A DNA stretch of 64,000 nt from an uncultured Erwinia sp. (GTDB lineage Bacteria > Pseudomonadota > Gammaproteobacteria > Enterobacterales > Enterobacteriaceae). The translations under genes and the position numbers were made by a program. Shown here in pieces: positions 37,011 through 45,896 of the stretch. Location: positions 1 through 64,000 of the forward strand of contig CALYQW010000004.1 of assembly GCA_945290265.1 (NCBI GenBank), written 5' to 3'. How positions within the stretch are numbered: position 1 is the stretch's first letter; the number at the start of each line of letters is the position of its first letter. The notes under the pieces are model-generated. The model was not told the origin of the DNA. It was given only the letters and a program-made list of their open reading frames with translations, and ran no database searches.

Positions 37011-37664
37011 TTATTCTGCCAGCCACCACAGCGAGCACAGGCTGAGGAAATTATTCAGCATATGCAGCACCAACGGCAGCATCAACCCGCCCGAGCGCAG
37101 GCGGGCATAACACAACAGCAAGGATAGCAGCGTTAGTGAAAGCAGCGATTGCCAGTGGCTGTACTGACTGTGCAGGGCGGCAAAAATAAGTGAGGTCAGC
37201 AGAGCGCTGAGCCAGCGTTGGTTGGCCAGCATCAGACTTAACCCCTGAAACAGAAAGCCGCGGAACAGTACTTCTTCGGCCAGCGGTGCCAGCACCATGC
37301 TGGCAGCAAAAAACAGCAACACGGAAAGCCGGTCGCCGGCGAGTTGTTCAACACCCCAACTCTCCGGCTGACGGTACAGCGACTGGGCGAGCAGCAGCAG
37401 TAACAGTAACAGCGTACTGGCTGACAGAGTACGGCAGTGCAAAGATCCGCAGGGAATATCCTGATAGCGCCGCTGATAGATAGCATAAAACGGCAACAGC
37501 AGCAGGCATTGTGCCAGGCAGAACAGCGGCACCAGCAGATGACTGCTGAGAAGCGGTCTGAAAACGGGGAGCGTCAGCGCCATCCGCAGCGCGTACCAGA
37601 TCAGCAGCACGGCAGCGCAGAACAGGATGCGCATCGCGCGATCATTGGTACGGGAAGTCATCAT
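37011..37664 (-). CDS. CPBP/CAAX-like intramembrane metalloprotease
   Basis: A 217-residue membrane protein with 6-8 hydrophobic segments and the CPBP (Abi) motifs: EEVLFRGFLFQ (Glu130-Glu131), a second-motif FAALHSQYSHW histidine and LHMLNN near the C-terminus. Bacterial members have been linked to bacteriocin self-immunity, toxin maturation or membrane stress. The start was placed at MMTSRTND (37664), preceded by GAGAAAG; a longer frame has no upstream signal. Confidence 0.8.
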   Translation of the reverse strand: MMTSRTNDRAMRILFCAAVLLIWYALRMALTLPVFRPLLSSHLLVPLFCLAQCLLLLPFYAIYQRRYQDIPCGSLHCRTLSASTLLLLLLLLAQSLYRQPESWGVEQLAGDRLSVLLFFAASMVLAPLAEEVLFRGFLFQGLSLMLANQRWLSALLTSLIFAALHSQYSHWQSLLSLTLLSLLLCYARLRSGGLMLPLVLHMLNNFLSLCSLWWLAE

Positions 37665-37748
37665 GGCTTTCTCAGTCGACGGGCAGGGGAAAGTGGCGGA
37701 TGGTAACAACCGTATGAAAGCGTGTCGAGTGACAGGGAGGGTGACCGG

Positions 37749-37814
37749 TTAGCGAACTTTAATCGCTACCAGCGTCATCACCAGGGCAAATGTGATAAAC
37801 ACGGCCAGTTCCAT
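37749..37814 (-). CDS. Putative 21-residue membrane protein
   Basis: ATG at 37814 is preceded by AAGGAG at normal spacing and encodes MELAVFITFALVMTLVAIKVR. This is a single hydrophobic helix with an acidic N-terminus and basic C-terminus, as in known bacterial small membrane proteins. It lies immediately upstream of the CPBP protease gene on the same strand (about 85 bp), so the two may form a transcript. Support comes only from the Shine-Dalgarno sequence and composition. Confidence 0.5.
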   Translation of the reverse strand: MELAVFITFALVMTLVAIKVR

Positions 37815-38023
37815 CAGGGTCTTCTCCTTATAAAATTTGTGGTAATGCTACGCCGACGATAACGGGTTTTTTCAGCCGTTAGTGCTGTTCTGGTGGCAGA
37901 TGGGTTAAAAATGGCGGTTAATTTGTCGTATTACCTTATTACGAAAGCATACATGTTGTACGCTGGGATGATTGCCGCCATCAGCGGTGGGTCACCTGCT
38001 TAGCGATTAACAGGAGGAAAATT

Positions 38024-38308
38024 GTGAAACTGGTTGGAAAAATGGCGCTGGTAGCGCTGCTGGCCACCCTGGCAGGCTGTCAGTCAGGCGGTTCGTCAGC
38101 GTCGGTCGATCCCGAGCTGGATCATTGTGAAGCGTCAAAATATCAGAAGTACATTGGTCAGCCGCTGTCCGTGATTGACGCGATGAATTTCGCTCATCCG
38201 GTGCGTTCCATTCCGTACAACGCTTCGGTCACAATGGACTTTAATCTGAACCGGATCAACTTTAGTGCCGACAGCAAGGACAATATCAGCCAGGTTTATT
38301 GCGGCTGA
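38024..38308 (+). CDS. Lipoprotein with I78-type protease-inhibitor domain
   Basis: A 94-residue lipoprotein with lipobox LAGC (Cys19). The mature part has HCEASKYQKYIGQPLS, VRSIPYNASVTMDFN and LNRINFSADSKDNISQVYCG, the pattern of peptidase inhibitor family I78 (AFLEI-like), including the two cysteines that would form a disulfide. GGAGG precedes the start (AACAGGAGGAAAATT). It may protect envelope proteins from external or own serine proteases. Confidence 0.8.
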   Translation: MKLVGKMALVALLATLAGCQSGGSSASVDPELDHCEASKYQKYIGQPLSVIDAMNFAHPVRSIPYNASVTMDFNLNRINFSADSKDNISQVYCG

Positions 38309-38322
38309 CCGGTTATGACTGG

Positions 38323-38505
38323 TCATTCTGACCGGTCATTTACCCGATTGTTGATGATGTTACGTTGTCTGCACGCTGAAACCCGTGATTTTTCTGTCGG
38401 AACGGCTTGTACTGAGCGCAGGATTATGCGTAAATGAGCGCGTTGGTTTTGAAACAGACCCACGTATGCGAGCAATTTTAGTAAAGCAGTCTTCAGTTTA
38501 AGCAT
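38323..38505 (-). CDS. Possible small ORF with strong Shine-Dalgarno
   Basis: A 60-residue frame (MLKLKTALLKLLAYVGLF...) starts 8 nt after a perfect AGGAGG. The N-terminal 20 residues could form an amphipathic or membrane helix; the rest is basic. No family is recognised. The ribosome-binding site is the main reason to list it, and it could be spurious. Confidence 0.35.
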   Translation of the reverse strand: MLKLKTALLKLLAYVGLFQNQRAHLRIILRSVQAVPTEKSRVSACRQRNIINNRVNDRSE

Positions 38506-38603
38506 CCCAGCTTCCTCCTGACTTCCTTCTTGAGTGCCTCATAGTATCCCTGTTGACAAACCTGGTGCCCACTGTGGCGTATATTCTTTAGAAGGAAAGA
38601 CAA

Positions 38604-38816
38604 ATGTCTAACAAAATGACTGGTTTAGTAAAATGGTTCAACTCTGAGAAAGGTTTTGGCTTTATCTCTCCAACTGACGGCAGCAAAGACGTGTTCGTAC
38701 ACTTCTCTGCAATCCAGAACGATGGTTACAAAAGCCTGGATGAAGGTCAGCAGGTTGAATTCACTATCGAAAACGGCCAGAAAGGTCCTGCAGCTGCTAA
38801 CGTTGTTGCGCTGTAA
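38604..38816 (+). CDS. Cold-shock protein, CspA family
   Basis: A 70-residue single cold-shock domain with RNP1 KGFGFIS and RNP2 VFVHFSAI, closest in appearance to CspA/CspG/CspI. It binds single-stranded RNA/DNA as an RNA chaperone. AAGGA precedes the ATG. Upstream TTGACA (38553) and TATATT (38580) are 21 bp apart, wider than optimal; if used, the leader would be very short, unlike the long thermosensing cspA leader. Confidence 0.93.
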   Translation: MSNKMTGLVKWFNSEKGFGFISPTDGSKDVFVHFSAIQNDGYKSLDEGQQVEFTIENGQKGPAAANVVAL

Positions 38817-38863
38817 GATTTCCCCTCAGAGATAAAGCGCTAAGGCTTTGGTCTCTGTCAGGT

Positions 38864-38892
38864 AAAAAACCCACCCTGCGGTGGGTTTTTTT
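38864..38892 (+). terminator. Intrinsic terminator of the csp gene
   Basis: AAAAACCCACC / GGTGGGTTTTTTT with a CTGC loop and a seven-T run. A second hairpin (CAGAGA...TCTCTG, 38827-38856) lies just before it. Confidence 0.93.
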
Positions 38893-38934
38893 ATGTCTGA
38901 TTATCTGAAAAAAAGGAAAAACAGCGCAGTACAC

Positions 38935-40077
<1,143 letters not shown>

Positions 40078-40148
40078 GGGGGAAGTCTCGGGAGACGGAG
40101 TCTTACGTTCACGTGGATTTTTTATGATGTGAAGTGAGCAAACAACAG

Positions 40149-40168
40149 GTTGAGAGCATGCTCTCAAC
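40149..40168. promoter_or_regulatory. LacI-family-like operator palindrome
   Basis: GTTGAGAGCATGCTCTCAAC is a perfect 20-bp palindrome 72 bp upstream of the lacZ remnant. It resembles the symmetric lac operator (TTGTGAGC-GCTCACAA) in arm sequence and centre. It is most likely a relict or still functional LacI/GalR-type site. Confidence 0.55.
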
Positions 40169-40345
40169 AATCTGTGATGCAATGGGTGTTGAGACGGACC
40201 GGGAGTGAATTCTGTAGGTAAAGTCGCAGGAAAGTGTTAACCAGGGTAACCGCAGGTTAAAACCGCGGGGAACTGGAGTAGTCTGGATTGTGGTGCGGGT
40301 AAACGCTGATTACTATCCACGCATAACGTCACAATGAGGTCCGGT

Positions 40346-40495
40346 ATGAGTCGTATTATTAAAGCAGTGAGTATTGTTGCCTTGGTGGCAGCGTTGAGTG
40401 GATGCCTGTTCCCACCTCCAGGCGGCGGTGGTGGTGGCTGGGGTGGCGGCGGCGGTCCGGGAGGGCCACGCGGTTTTGCTGAGCAGGGACGTTAA
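40346..40495 (+). CDS. Small glycine-rich lipoprotein
   Basis: ATG 40346, with GAGG 7 nt upstream, encodes 49 residues: a signal sequence with lipobox LSGC (Cys20), then FPPP, two glycine tracts of six and five residues around a tryptophan, and a short GGPRGFAEQGR tail. It resembles small Gly-rich enterobacterial lipoproteins of unknown function. A strong terminator follows. Confidence 0.75.
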   Translation: MSRIIKAVSIVALVAALSGCLFPPPGGGGGGWGGGGGPGGPRGFAEQGR

Positions 40496-40501
40496 GCGTC
40501 A

Positions 40502-40542
40502 GTGTATTCAGGGGCAACAGCCCCTGAATAACACGTTTTTTT
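40502..40542 (+). terminator. Intrinsic terminator of the Gly-rich lipoprotein gene
   Basis: Stem ATTCAGGGGC / GCCCCTGAAT with an AACA loop, extended by GTGT/ACAC, then a seven-T run. Confidence 0.92.
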
Positions 40543-40628
40543 CCCATTTTTAAGATAAATTGTATTGAGTGAGTTGTGTTTTTGGTCTGCCATCACCTTC
40601 CCCCTTTAGCAGATAATTCAGATTTTTG

Positions 40629-40634
40629 TATAAT
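40629..40634 (+). promoter_or_regulatory. iraP promoter -10
   Basis: Perfect TATAAT preceded by TG (TGTATAAT), an extended -10, 51 bp upstream of iraP. The -35 region (TTTAGC near 40605-40610) is weak, which the extended -10 can offset. Confidence 0.55.
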
Positions 40635-40684
40635 TCCACCATAAGCAATGTTAACGTCCTGTTTTATAAAATCGGAATGTACTT

Positions 40685-40945
40685 ATGAAGAATCTCATTG
40701 CTGAACTCCTGATTAGGCTGGCAGATAAAGAAGAAGAAGCGAAAGAACTGACGGCTCAGGTTGATGCGCTGAATATTGTGGTGACAGCGTTACTGCGCCA
40801 GATGGATGAGCAACAGTTCGACAATATTAAACAGAGTATTGTCGCGGCCATGCCCGCGCAGTACGGATTTGTTTCCCAACACTCCCATGAAGTAATGATG
40901 CTGGAAAGCTGCATTAACCGTCTGCTAAGCCGTCCTGGTTGTTAA
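40685..40945 (+). CDS. iraP: Anti-adaptor IraP
   Basis: An 86-residue coiled-coil protein with the same length and N-terminus (MKNLIAELLIRLADKEEEAKEL) pattern as E. coli IraP. IraP binds RssB and so protects sigma-S from ClpXP; in E. coli it is induced by phosphate starvation. In E. coli it is next to phoA-psiF; here psiF follows directly. Confidence 0.93.
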   Translation: MKNLIAELLIRLADKEEEAKELTAQVDALNIVVTALLRQMDEQQFDNIKQSIVAAMPAQYGFVSQHSHEVMMLESCINRLLSRPGC

Positions 40946-41008
40946 CGTCAGTATAGCCCCCCGCCATAATCTGTGTTTCTGTGGAACTGGTCTAAAATTA
41001 ACGGTACC

Positions 41009-41025
41009 GTACCGGTTACCGGTAC
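41009..41025. promoter_or_regulatory. 17-bp palindrome upstream of psiF
   Basis: GTACCGGT-T-ACCGGTAC is a perfect palindrome 22 nt before the psiF start and just downstream of a TAAAAT -10 candidate (40993-40998), i.e. near the start of transcription. It could be an operator or a short leader hairpin. Confidence 0.4.
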
Positions 41026-41047
41026 TCATCCACACAGGAGAACAGAG

Positions 41048-41338
41048 ATGAAGGCTAAAATTTTTGCGGTGGCATTATTATCACTGGCGACCGTAGGTTA
41101 TGCCGCTGCTGCGGAAAAAACCCCACAGCAACAAAAAATGACGGTGTGTAATCAGCAGGCTGGTGCCAAATCGCTTAAAGGCGATCAGCGCAAAGCCTTT
41201 ATGAGTACATGCCTGAAAAAAGATGCGATTACCCCCCAGCAGGCGAAAATGAAAACCTGTAATGCGCAGGCGGGTGATAAAAAGCTGAAAGGGGATGAAC
41301 GTAAAAGCTTTATGAGCACTTGCCTGAGGAAGAGTTAA
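41048..41338 (+). CDS. psiF: Phosphate-starvation-inducible protein PsiF
   Basis: A 96-residue exported protein: signal peptide ending AAAAEK, then two tandem copies of a ~35-residue repeat (QQKMTVCNQQAGAKSLKGDQRKAFMSTCLKK and QAKMKTCNAQAGDKKLKGDERKSFMSTCLRK), each with two cysteines. This double repeat is the PsiF hallmark. Function unknown. In E. coli it is co-transcribed with phoA, absent here; I found no convincing Pho box in front. The start MKAKIF has AGGAGAACAGAG upstream. Confidence 0.93.
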   Translation: MKAKIFAVALLSLATVGYAAAAEKTPQQQKMTVCNQQAGAKSLKGDQRKAFMSTCLKKDAITPQQAKMKTCNAQAGDKKLKGDERKSFMSTCLRKS

Positions 41339-41378
41339 AGCGCCGGTTATTCGCGCTAATGGCTGGAATATGAGCGGC

Positions 41379-41405
41379 AACGGGTGCGCTGTCTCCGCAC
41401 CCGTT
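41379..41405 (+). terminator. Hairpin after psiF
   Basis: A 10-bp stem AACGGGTGCG / CGCACCCGTT with a 7-nt loop 40 nt past psiF; only TGATT follows, so termination may be partial. Confidence 0.6.
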
Positions 41406-41539
41406 TGATTAAGCGCACAAATAGCTAATATCAGCGCTAATCAGGGAATAGAATTCTCTGACTCAGTTTATTCCGACACTTTCATGGCAGGCATCTGCCG
41501 CTATGATGTGTGTCACTTGCAACTCAAGGAACCCGTTGT

Positions 41540-42448
41540 ATGGTGGCTCTGATTATTATTGGTATTTTTGTTATCAGCGTGATCTATGCCCATTCACGCG
41601 GTAAAGTGAAGCAAAAATTTTCCCGCCAGCTGTTCGACCACTCGACCTTTATGGCACCGGTAAATATGTTTATGACCGGGTTTTCAGCGATCCCATCGCA
41701 GCCTTATTATGATGAAAAAGAATTCCCGGAATTAAAAAACCTGACCGATAACTGGCAGGTTATCCGGGAAGAAGCGCTGCGTCTGCAGGATCATATCAAA
41801 GCCTCGCAAAGCCATAATGATGCCGGTTTTAATACCTTCTTCAAGCGTGGCTGGAAACGTTTTTATCTGAAATGGTACGACGACGCGCATCCTTCTGCCC
41901 GTACTTTGTGCCCGGTCACCAGCGAGCTGCTGGAAAAAATTCCCTCAGTTAAAGCGGCGATGTTTGCTGAACTGCCGGCAGGCAGCCATCTGGGTAAGCA
42001 CCGCGATCCTTATGCCGGATCGGTGCGCTATCACCTGGGGCTGAGTACGCCAAATGATGATAACTGTCTGATTGATGTAGACGGTGAACCTCACAGCTGG
42101 CGTGATGGTCAGGCGGTATTCTTTGACGAAACTTACGTCCACTGGGCGCAGAATAAAACCGATAAAACCCGCATTATTCTGTTCTGTGACGTTGAGCGGC
42201 CGATGAAATATCGCTGGGCGCAGGCGGTAAACCGCTGGGTGGGATCGGCGCTGATGTCAGCGGCCAGTTCACCAAATGATGAAAACGATCGCACCGGCGG
42301 TATTAACCGTATTTTTAAATACGTAAACAGCATTCGTGATGCCGGTCAGAATCTGAAAAAACGCAACCGTAAGCTCTATTACTGGGTCAAACACGGACTG
42401 ATCGTGGCGATTTTCGCGCTGATAATCATCCCCAGCGTCATTTTGTAG
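41540..42448 (+). CDS. lpxO: Lipid A 2-hydroxylase LpxO-like dioxygenase
   Basis: A 302-residue Fe(II)/2-oxoglutarate aspartyl/asparaginyl-hydroxylase-family protein with membrane segments at both ends (residues ~3-17 and ~280-300). Iron ligands are in GKHRDPYAGSVRYHLG (His154, Asp156) and YVHWAQN (His201). LpxO hydroxylates the secondary acyl chain of lipid A. ATG 41540 has AAGGA 9 nt upstream. Placed alone between psiF and proC, it is absent from this site in E. coli. Confidence 0.88.
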   Translation: MVALIIIGIFVISVIYAHSRGKVKQKFSRQLFDHSTFMAPVNMFMTGFSAIPSQPYYDEKEFPELKNLTDNWQVIREEALRLQDHIKASQSHNDAGFNTFFKRGWKRFYLKWYDDAHPSARTLCPVTSELLEKIPSVKAAMFAELPAGSHLGKHRDPYAGSVRYHLGLSTPNDDNCLIDVDGEPHSWRDGQAVFFDETYVHWAQNKTDKTRIILFCDVERPMKYRWAQAVNRWVGSALMSAASSPNDENDRTGGINRIFKYVNSIRDAGQNLKKRNRKLYYWVKHGLIVAIFALIIIPSVIL

Positions 42449-42451
42449 CCA

Positions 42452-42479
42452 ACAGCGGCGGGGATAACCCCGCCGCTGT
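42452..42479. terminator. Hairpin between convergent lpxO and proC
   Basis: A perfect 12-bp stem ACAGCGGCGGGG / CCCCGCCGCTGT with an ATAA loop lies directly between the two stop codons. Confidence 0.75.
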
Positions 42480-42488
42480 GTAATCGCC

Positions 42489-43298
42489 TCAGGCTTTACT
42501 CATTGCTTCTGATTTTGCCATACAGCGCTGCATTGACCTGATCACCGCTGAACGCAGTCCGGTTTCTTCCAGCGTGGTCACTGCCTCAATGGTGGTGCCG
42601 CCAGGTGAACAAACCATATCTTTCAGCTCTGCCGGATGCTTACCACTCTCCAGCACCATCTGCGCCGCCCCTTTTACCGCCTGAGCCGCAAACTGGTAGG
42701 CCTGCGCGCGCGGCATTCCGCCCAGTACGGCGGCGTCAGCCATCGCTTCGATAAACATAAACACATAGGCGGGGGAAGAGCCGCTGACGCCCACTACGGC
42801 ATGGATCAGATATTCCGGCACCTGAACGGCCTGACCAAAACCGTTGAAAATTTCAATAATTTCATCGGTTTCTTGCTGTGTCACCACCATGTTGGGCGTT
42901 ACTGAGGTCATGCCCTGGCTCACCAGCGCTGGCGTATTCGGCATCACCCGAACAATCTTGCGATCGTAGCCCAGCACGCCCGCCAGCTGCTCCAGGGTGA
43001 TACCGGCGGCAATCGACACTACCACGGTATCTTTATTCAGGCTGCCGGCAATCTCCTTCAGCACGCTTAGCATCACGTTTGGCTTAACCGCACCAAACAG
43101 AATATCTGCCTGTTTTGCCACTTCCGTGCTGCTGCTGGCGGGGGTAATCCCGTACTGCTGCTGCATCTGGCGATTGGTTTCCGGCTTGCGATCGAAAACC
43201 CAAATATTTGCTGGCTTAAACTGACCTGCTGCCACCAGGCCCGCAATGATCGCCTTTGACATATTACCGCAGCCAATAAATCCAATTTTTTTATCCAT
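42489..43298 (-). CDS. proC: Pyrroline-5-carboxylate reductase ProC
   Basis: A 269-residue NAD(P)H-dependent reductase finishing proline synthesis, same length as E. coli ProC. It has Rossmann IGFIGCGNMSKAI and the C-terminal VCSPGGTTIEAV. The second of two adjacent ATGs (43298) gives a 6-nt spacing to GGAG and matches the family N-terminus. Together with proBA the pathway is complete in this window. Confidence 0.97.
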   Translation of the reverse strand: MDKKIGFIGCGNMSKAIIAGLVAAGQFKPANIWVFDRKPETNRQMQQQYGITPASSSTEVAKQADILFGAVKPNVMLSVLKEIAGSLNKDTVVVSIAAGITLEQLAGVLGYDRKIVRVMPNTPALVSQGMTSVTPNMVVTQQETDEIIEIFNGFGQAVQVPEYLIHAVVGVSGSSPAYVFMFIEAMADAAVLGGMPRAQAYQFAAQAVKGAAQMVLESGKHPAELKDMVCSPGGTTIEAVTTLEETGLRSAVIRSMQRCMAKSEAMSKA

Positions 43299-43489
43299 CA
43301 TATTCTCCTGCCGGCGGACTGAAATAAAGAGACTCACCATAACCCAGCCAGTGATTAGCTTAAACCTTCGGATGAAATTCAGTGCAGATTTATTGTCGGC
43401 AACAGCCAGGCTGAAATTAATATTCCCGCTGTGCGCAGAAATGTGGGAAGATCGCCGCACTTGATCAGCGTTGAATAAAGGAGCCACAG

Positions 43490-43942
43490 ATGCCTGTCTG
43501 GGTGGATGCCGATGCCTGTCCTAAAGTGATTAAAGAAGTGCTGTACCGCGCGGCGGTACGCGCGCAGATGGTGGTCACGCTGGTAGCGAACCAGCCGTTA
43601 AGCGTACCTGCATCTCCCTTTCTGCGTACCCTACAGGTGGCCGCGGGATTTGATGTGGCGGATAACGAAATTGTGCGCCGTGCGTCTGCGGGCGATCTGG
43701 TGATCACCGCGGATATTCCGCTGGCGGCGGAAGTGATGGAAAAGGGCGCGGTAGCGCTGAATCCCCGTGGGGAACGTTACAGCGAGGCGACGATCCGTCA
43801 GCGGCTGACCATGCGTGATTTTATGGATACCCTGCGCGCCAGTGGAGTACAGACCGGCGGTCCGGCGGCGCTGAATCAGCGTGACCGGCAGCTGTTTGCC
43901 AATGAGCTGGATAAGTGGTTGCAGCAGCAGGCCAGAGGCTGA
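43490..43942 (+). CDS. yaiI: YaiI/YqxD family protein (UPF0178)
   Basis: A 150-residue protein with the family start [20 protein letters not shown] and [19 protein letters not shown]. The conserved aspartates recall PIN-like nuclease folds, but no activity is established. It diverges from proC as in E. coli. Confidence 0.93.
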   Translation: MPVWVDADACPKVIKEVLYRAAVRAQMVVTLVANQPLSVPASPFLRTLQVAAGFDVADNEIVRRASAGDLVITADIPLAAEVMEKGAVALNPRGERYSEATIRQRLTMRDFMDTLRASGVQTGGPAALNQRDRQLFANELDKWLQQQARG

Positions 43943-43943
43943 T

Positions 43944-43970
43944 CCCTTCTTCCGCCAGGCGGGAGAAGGG
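43944..43970. terminator. Hairpin between yaiI and the DUF2076 gene
   Basis: A 13-bp stem CCCTTCTTCCGCC / GGCGGGAGAAGGG (one wobble) with an AG loop in the 35-bp convergent gap. Confidence 0.65.
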
Positions 43971-43977
43971 GCAGAGA

Positions 43978-44658
43978 CTAGAGAAAGCTGTCGTCGTTCA
44001 TATCGTCGTCGAAGCCATCATTACTGAAATCATTGTAATCGCTGGCGGAATTGCCCTGATCCTGGCCCGGGAATACGCCGTTATCATTACTGCCGTTAAA
44101 GATATCCTGATTATTATCAAAGCCCTGCTCCGGCATGGCCGGTTCATTAATGATATTTACAATCTCTTCCGGCTGGGAGTGGTGAAACATACTGGTCAGC
44201 ATATCGGCCATCACCACGCCACCGGCCACCCCGACCGCGGTTTGCAGTGCACCACCGAGGAAACTGCGTCCGGCGGCAGGTGCCGCGGCAGCACCCGGAT
44301 TATAGCCCTGAGGTGCCTGCTGCTGCTGGGGGGCCGAGGCGCGATTCCAGCCAGATGACGTTTCCGGCTGTGACTGATGGCTGCCGCCGCCAAACAGCCC
44401 GGAAAGAAAACCGCCGCTGCTTTGCTGCGGTGCCTTTTTCAGCCGGGCTTCCAGCTCGCTGACCCGGCTATTGAGCTGTTTCATCGCGGCTTCCTGGATC
44501 AGGATCGCCTGAGCCATATAGTAGGGGGCGGCTGGCTGCTGCTGCAGTTGCTGCTGAATAAACTTTTCTGCCTCGCTGTCGCGCGGAGCGGTGCTGGCCT
44601 CGGCCTGTTTCAGGCGGCTGAACAGACTGGCAATCAGCTGTTGTTCTTCGTTTTGCAT
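43978..44658 (-). CDS. DUF2076 protein
   Basis: A 226-residue protein: N-terminal helical region (EEQQLIASLFSRLKQAE, coiled coil VSELEARLKK), a Gly/Gln/Ala-rich linker, one hydrophobic segment (GGALQTAVGVAGGVVMADMLTSMF) and an acidic Asn/Asp-rich tail ending DDDMNDDSFL. This layout is that of DUF2076 proteins. Function unknown. In E. coli this position between yaiI and aroL has no such gene. Confidence 0.85.
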   Translation of the reverse strand: MQNEEQQLIASLFSRLKQAEASTAPRDSEAEKFIQQQLQQQPAAPYYMAQAILIQEAAMKQLNSRVSELEARLKKAPQQSSGGFLSGLFGGGSHQSQPETSSGWNRASAPQQQQAPQGYNPGAAAAPAAGRSFLGGALQTAVGVAGGVVMADMLTSMFHHSQPEEIVNIINEPAMPEQGFDNNQDIFNGSNDNGVFPGQDQGNSASDYNDFSNDGFDDDMNDDSFL

Positions 44659-44768
44659 TATTATTCTCCGAAAACGGGTGATAAAGTTAATTGTGGCAAG
44701 CGATGGAAGAAAGTAAATCTGACCAGCGTAAGAAAATGTTGCGGCTGAACACCATGTTTACTGATGAA

Positions 44769-44855
44769 TGTAAATAAATAATTACATCCTTATGTAGCGT
44801 TATTACAGGGTTTGTTCTGATTGTAAGGCCTGATGGCTGTAAATAAATCGTTACC
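44769..44855 (+). promoter_or_regulatory. TyrR boxes upstream of aroL
   Basis: Two sites fit TGTAAA-N6-TTTACA: TGTAAA-TAAATA-ATTACA (44769-44786) and TGTAAA-TAAATC-GTTACC (44838-44855). E. coli aroL is likewise controlled by TyrR through several boxes. A TATTAT -10 candidate lies at 44881-44886. Confidence 0.7.
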
Positions 44856-44963
44856 ACTGGCTCGCAGTAAAATTGTCAGGTATTATGCGTGCCAACACTC
44901 ACCTTTTGCGGGTTCCACTCCCTGACGCTGTGCGTCCCCCCTGTTTCAAAGGAAATGCCGGTT

Positions 44964-45488
44964 ATGTCGTTACCTGTTTATCTTATTGGTGCTCGTGGCT
45001 GCGGGAAAACCACCGTCGGCCAGGCGCTGGCGTTGGCGCTGGGCTATACCTTCTGTGATACCGACCATTATTTGCAGCAAATCAGCGCGCGGACGGTGGC
45101 TGAAATCGTGGCACAGCAGGGCTGGCAGGGCTTTCGTCTGCGAGAAAGTGACGCGTTGAAAGCGCTGACTCAGCCCCAGGTGGTGATTGCTACCGGCGGT
45201 GGTATGGTACTGACGCCGGAAAACTGCCACTTTATGCGCCAGCAGGGGCAGGTATTTTATCTCAATGCTCAGGCCAGCGTGCTGGAGCAGCGGATTATCG
45301 CGCAGCCGGAAAAACAGCAGCGCCCGTCCTTAACCGGCCGGCCGATTGCGGAAGAAGTCAGTGAAGTACTCGAGGCGCGTGATGCGCTGTATCGTCAGAC
45401 GGCCCACCATATTATTGATGGCATGCAGCCACCAGCGGCGGTGGTGCAGCAGGTGCTGAATGTGCTGATGGCGGCGCGTGCCAGTTAA
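44964..45488 (+). CDS. aroL: Shikimate kinase II AroL
   Basis: A 174-residue kinase phosphorylating shikimate in aromatic amino-acid synthesis, same length as E. coli AroL. Walker A GARGCGKTT (9-17), DTDHYLQ, GFRLRES and ATGGGMVLTPEN are present. The start MSLPVYLIG (44964) was chosen over a longer frame on homology. TyrR boxes upstream indicate repression by tyrosine, and aroL-yaiA adjacency is conserved. Confidence 0.96.
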   Translation: MSLPVYLIGARGCGKTTVGQALALALGYTFCDTDHYLQQISARTVAEIVAQQGWQGFRLRESDALKALTQPQVVIATGGGMVLTPENCHFMRQQGQVFYLNAQASVLEQRIIAQPEKQQRPSLTGRPIAEEVSEVLEARDALYRQTAHHIIDGMQPPAAVVQQVLNVLMAARAS

Positions 45489-45615
45489 TTTCTCTGTCCG
45501 CCGGGTAGCGGTGACCTTCCCCTGCCACTGCTAAAAAACAGCGTTTGGCTATACTTACGTATTCACTGCGACTGGCGGTGATACTGACAACCTGATTAAC
45601 CAGAAGGGGAATAAT

Positions 45616-45807
45616 ATGGCAGGTAAACCACCGTATCCACGTACTGCCCGCGTTGTGGCAGTTGAGAAGGGCGCAGCCGGAAACACGGTCACCTGGTATG
45701 AACTGCGCGCCGACCACCCGTCACCGAACTCCCTGATCAGTGAACATCAGAGCGAGCATGAAGCGCATGATGCGAAAGCACGTTATGAGGATCACACTAA
45801 AGATTAA
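45616..45807 (+). CDS. yaiA: Small conserved protein YaiA
   Basis: A 63-residue protein nearly collinear with E. coli YaiA ([30 protein letters not shown]). In E. coli it is in the aroL transcription unit. Function is not established. Confidence 0.94.
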   Translation: MAGKPPYPRTARVVAVEKGAAGNTVTWYELRADHPSPNSLISEHQSEHEAHDAKARYEDHTKD

Positions 45808-45896
45808 GCGCCGGGTTGTGATGATTTAACAGGTGACAGGCTGGCAGTAATCCCTCTACACTGCCAGTCAGTATTTGTCTGTTACAAGGAACTTAT

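Noticed and set aside
40946..41047. Pho box in front of psiF
   Set aside because: CTGTGTTTCTGTGGAACTG contains CTGTG motifs, but they lack the 11-bp spacing and TCA core seen in the phoB and phoE boxes.
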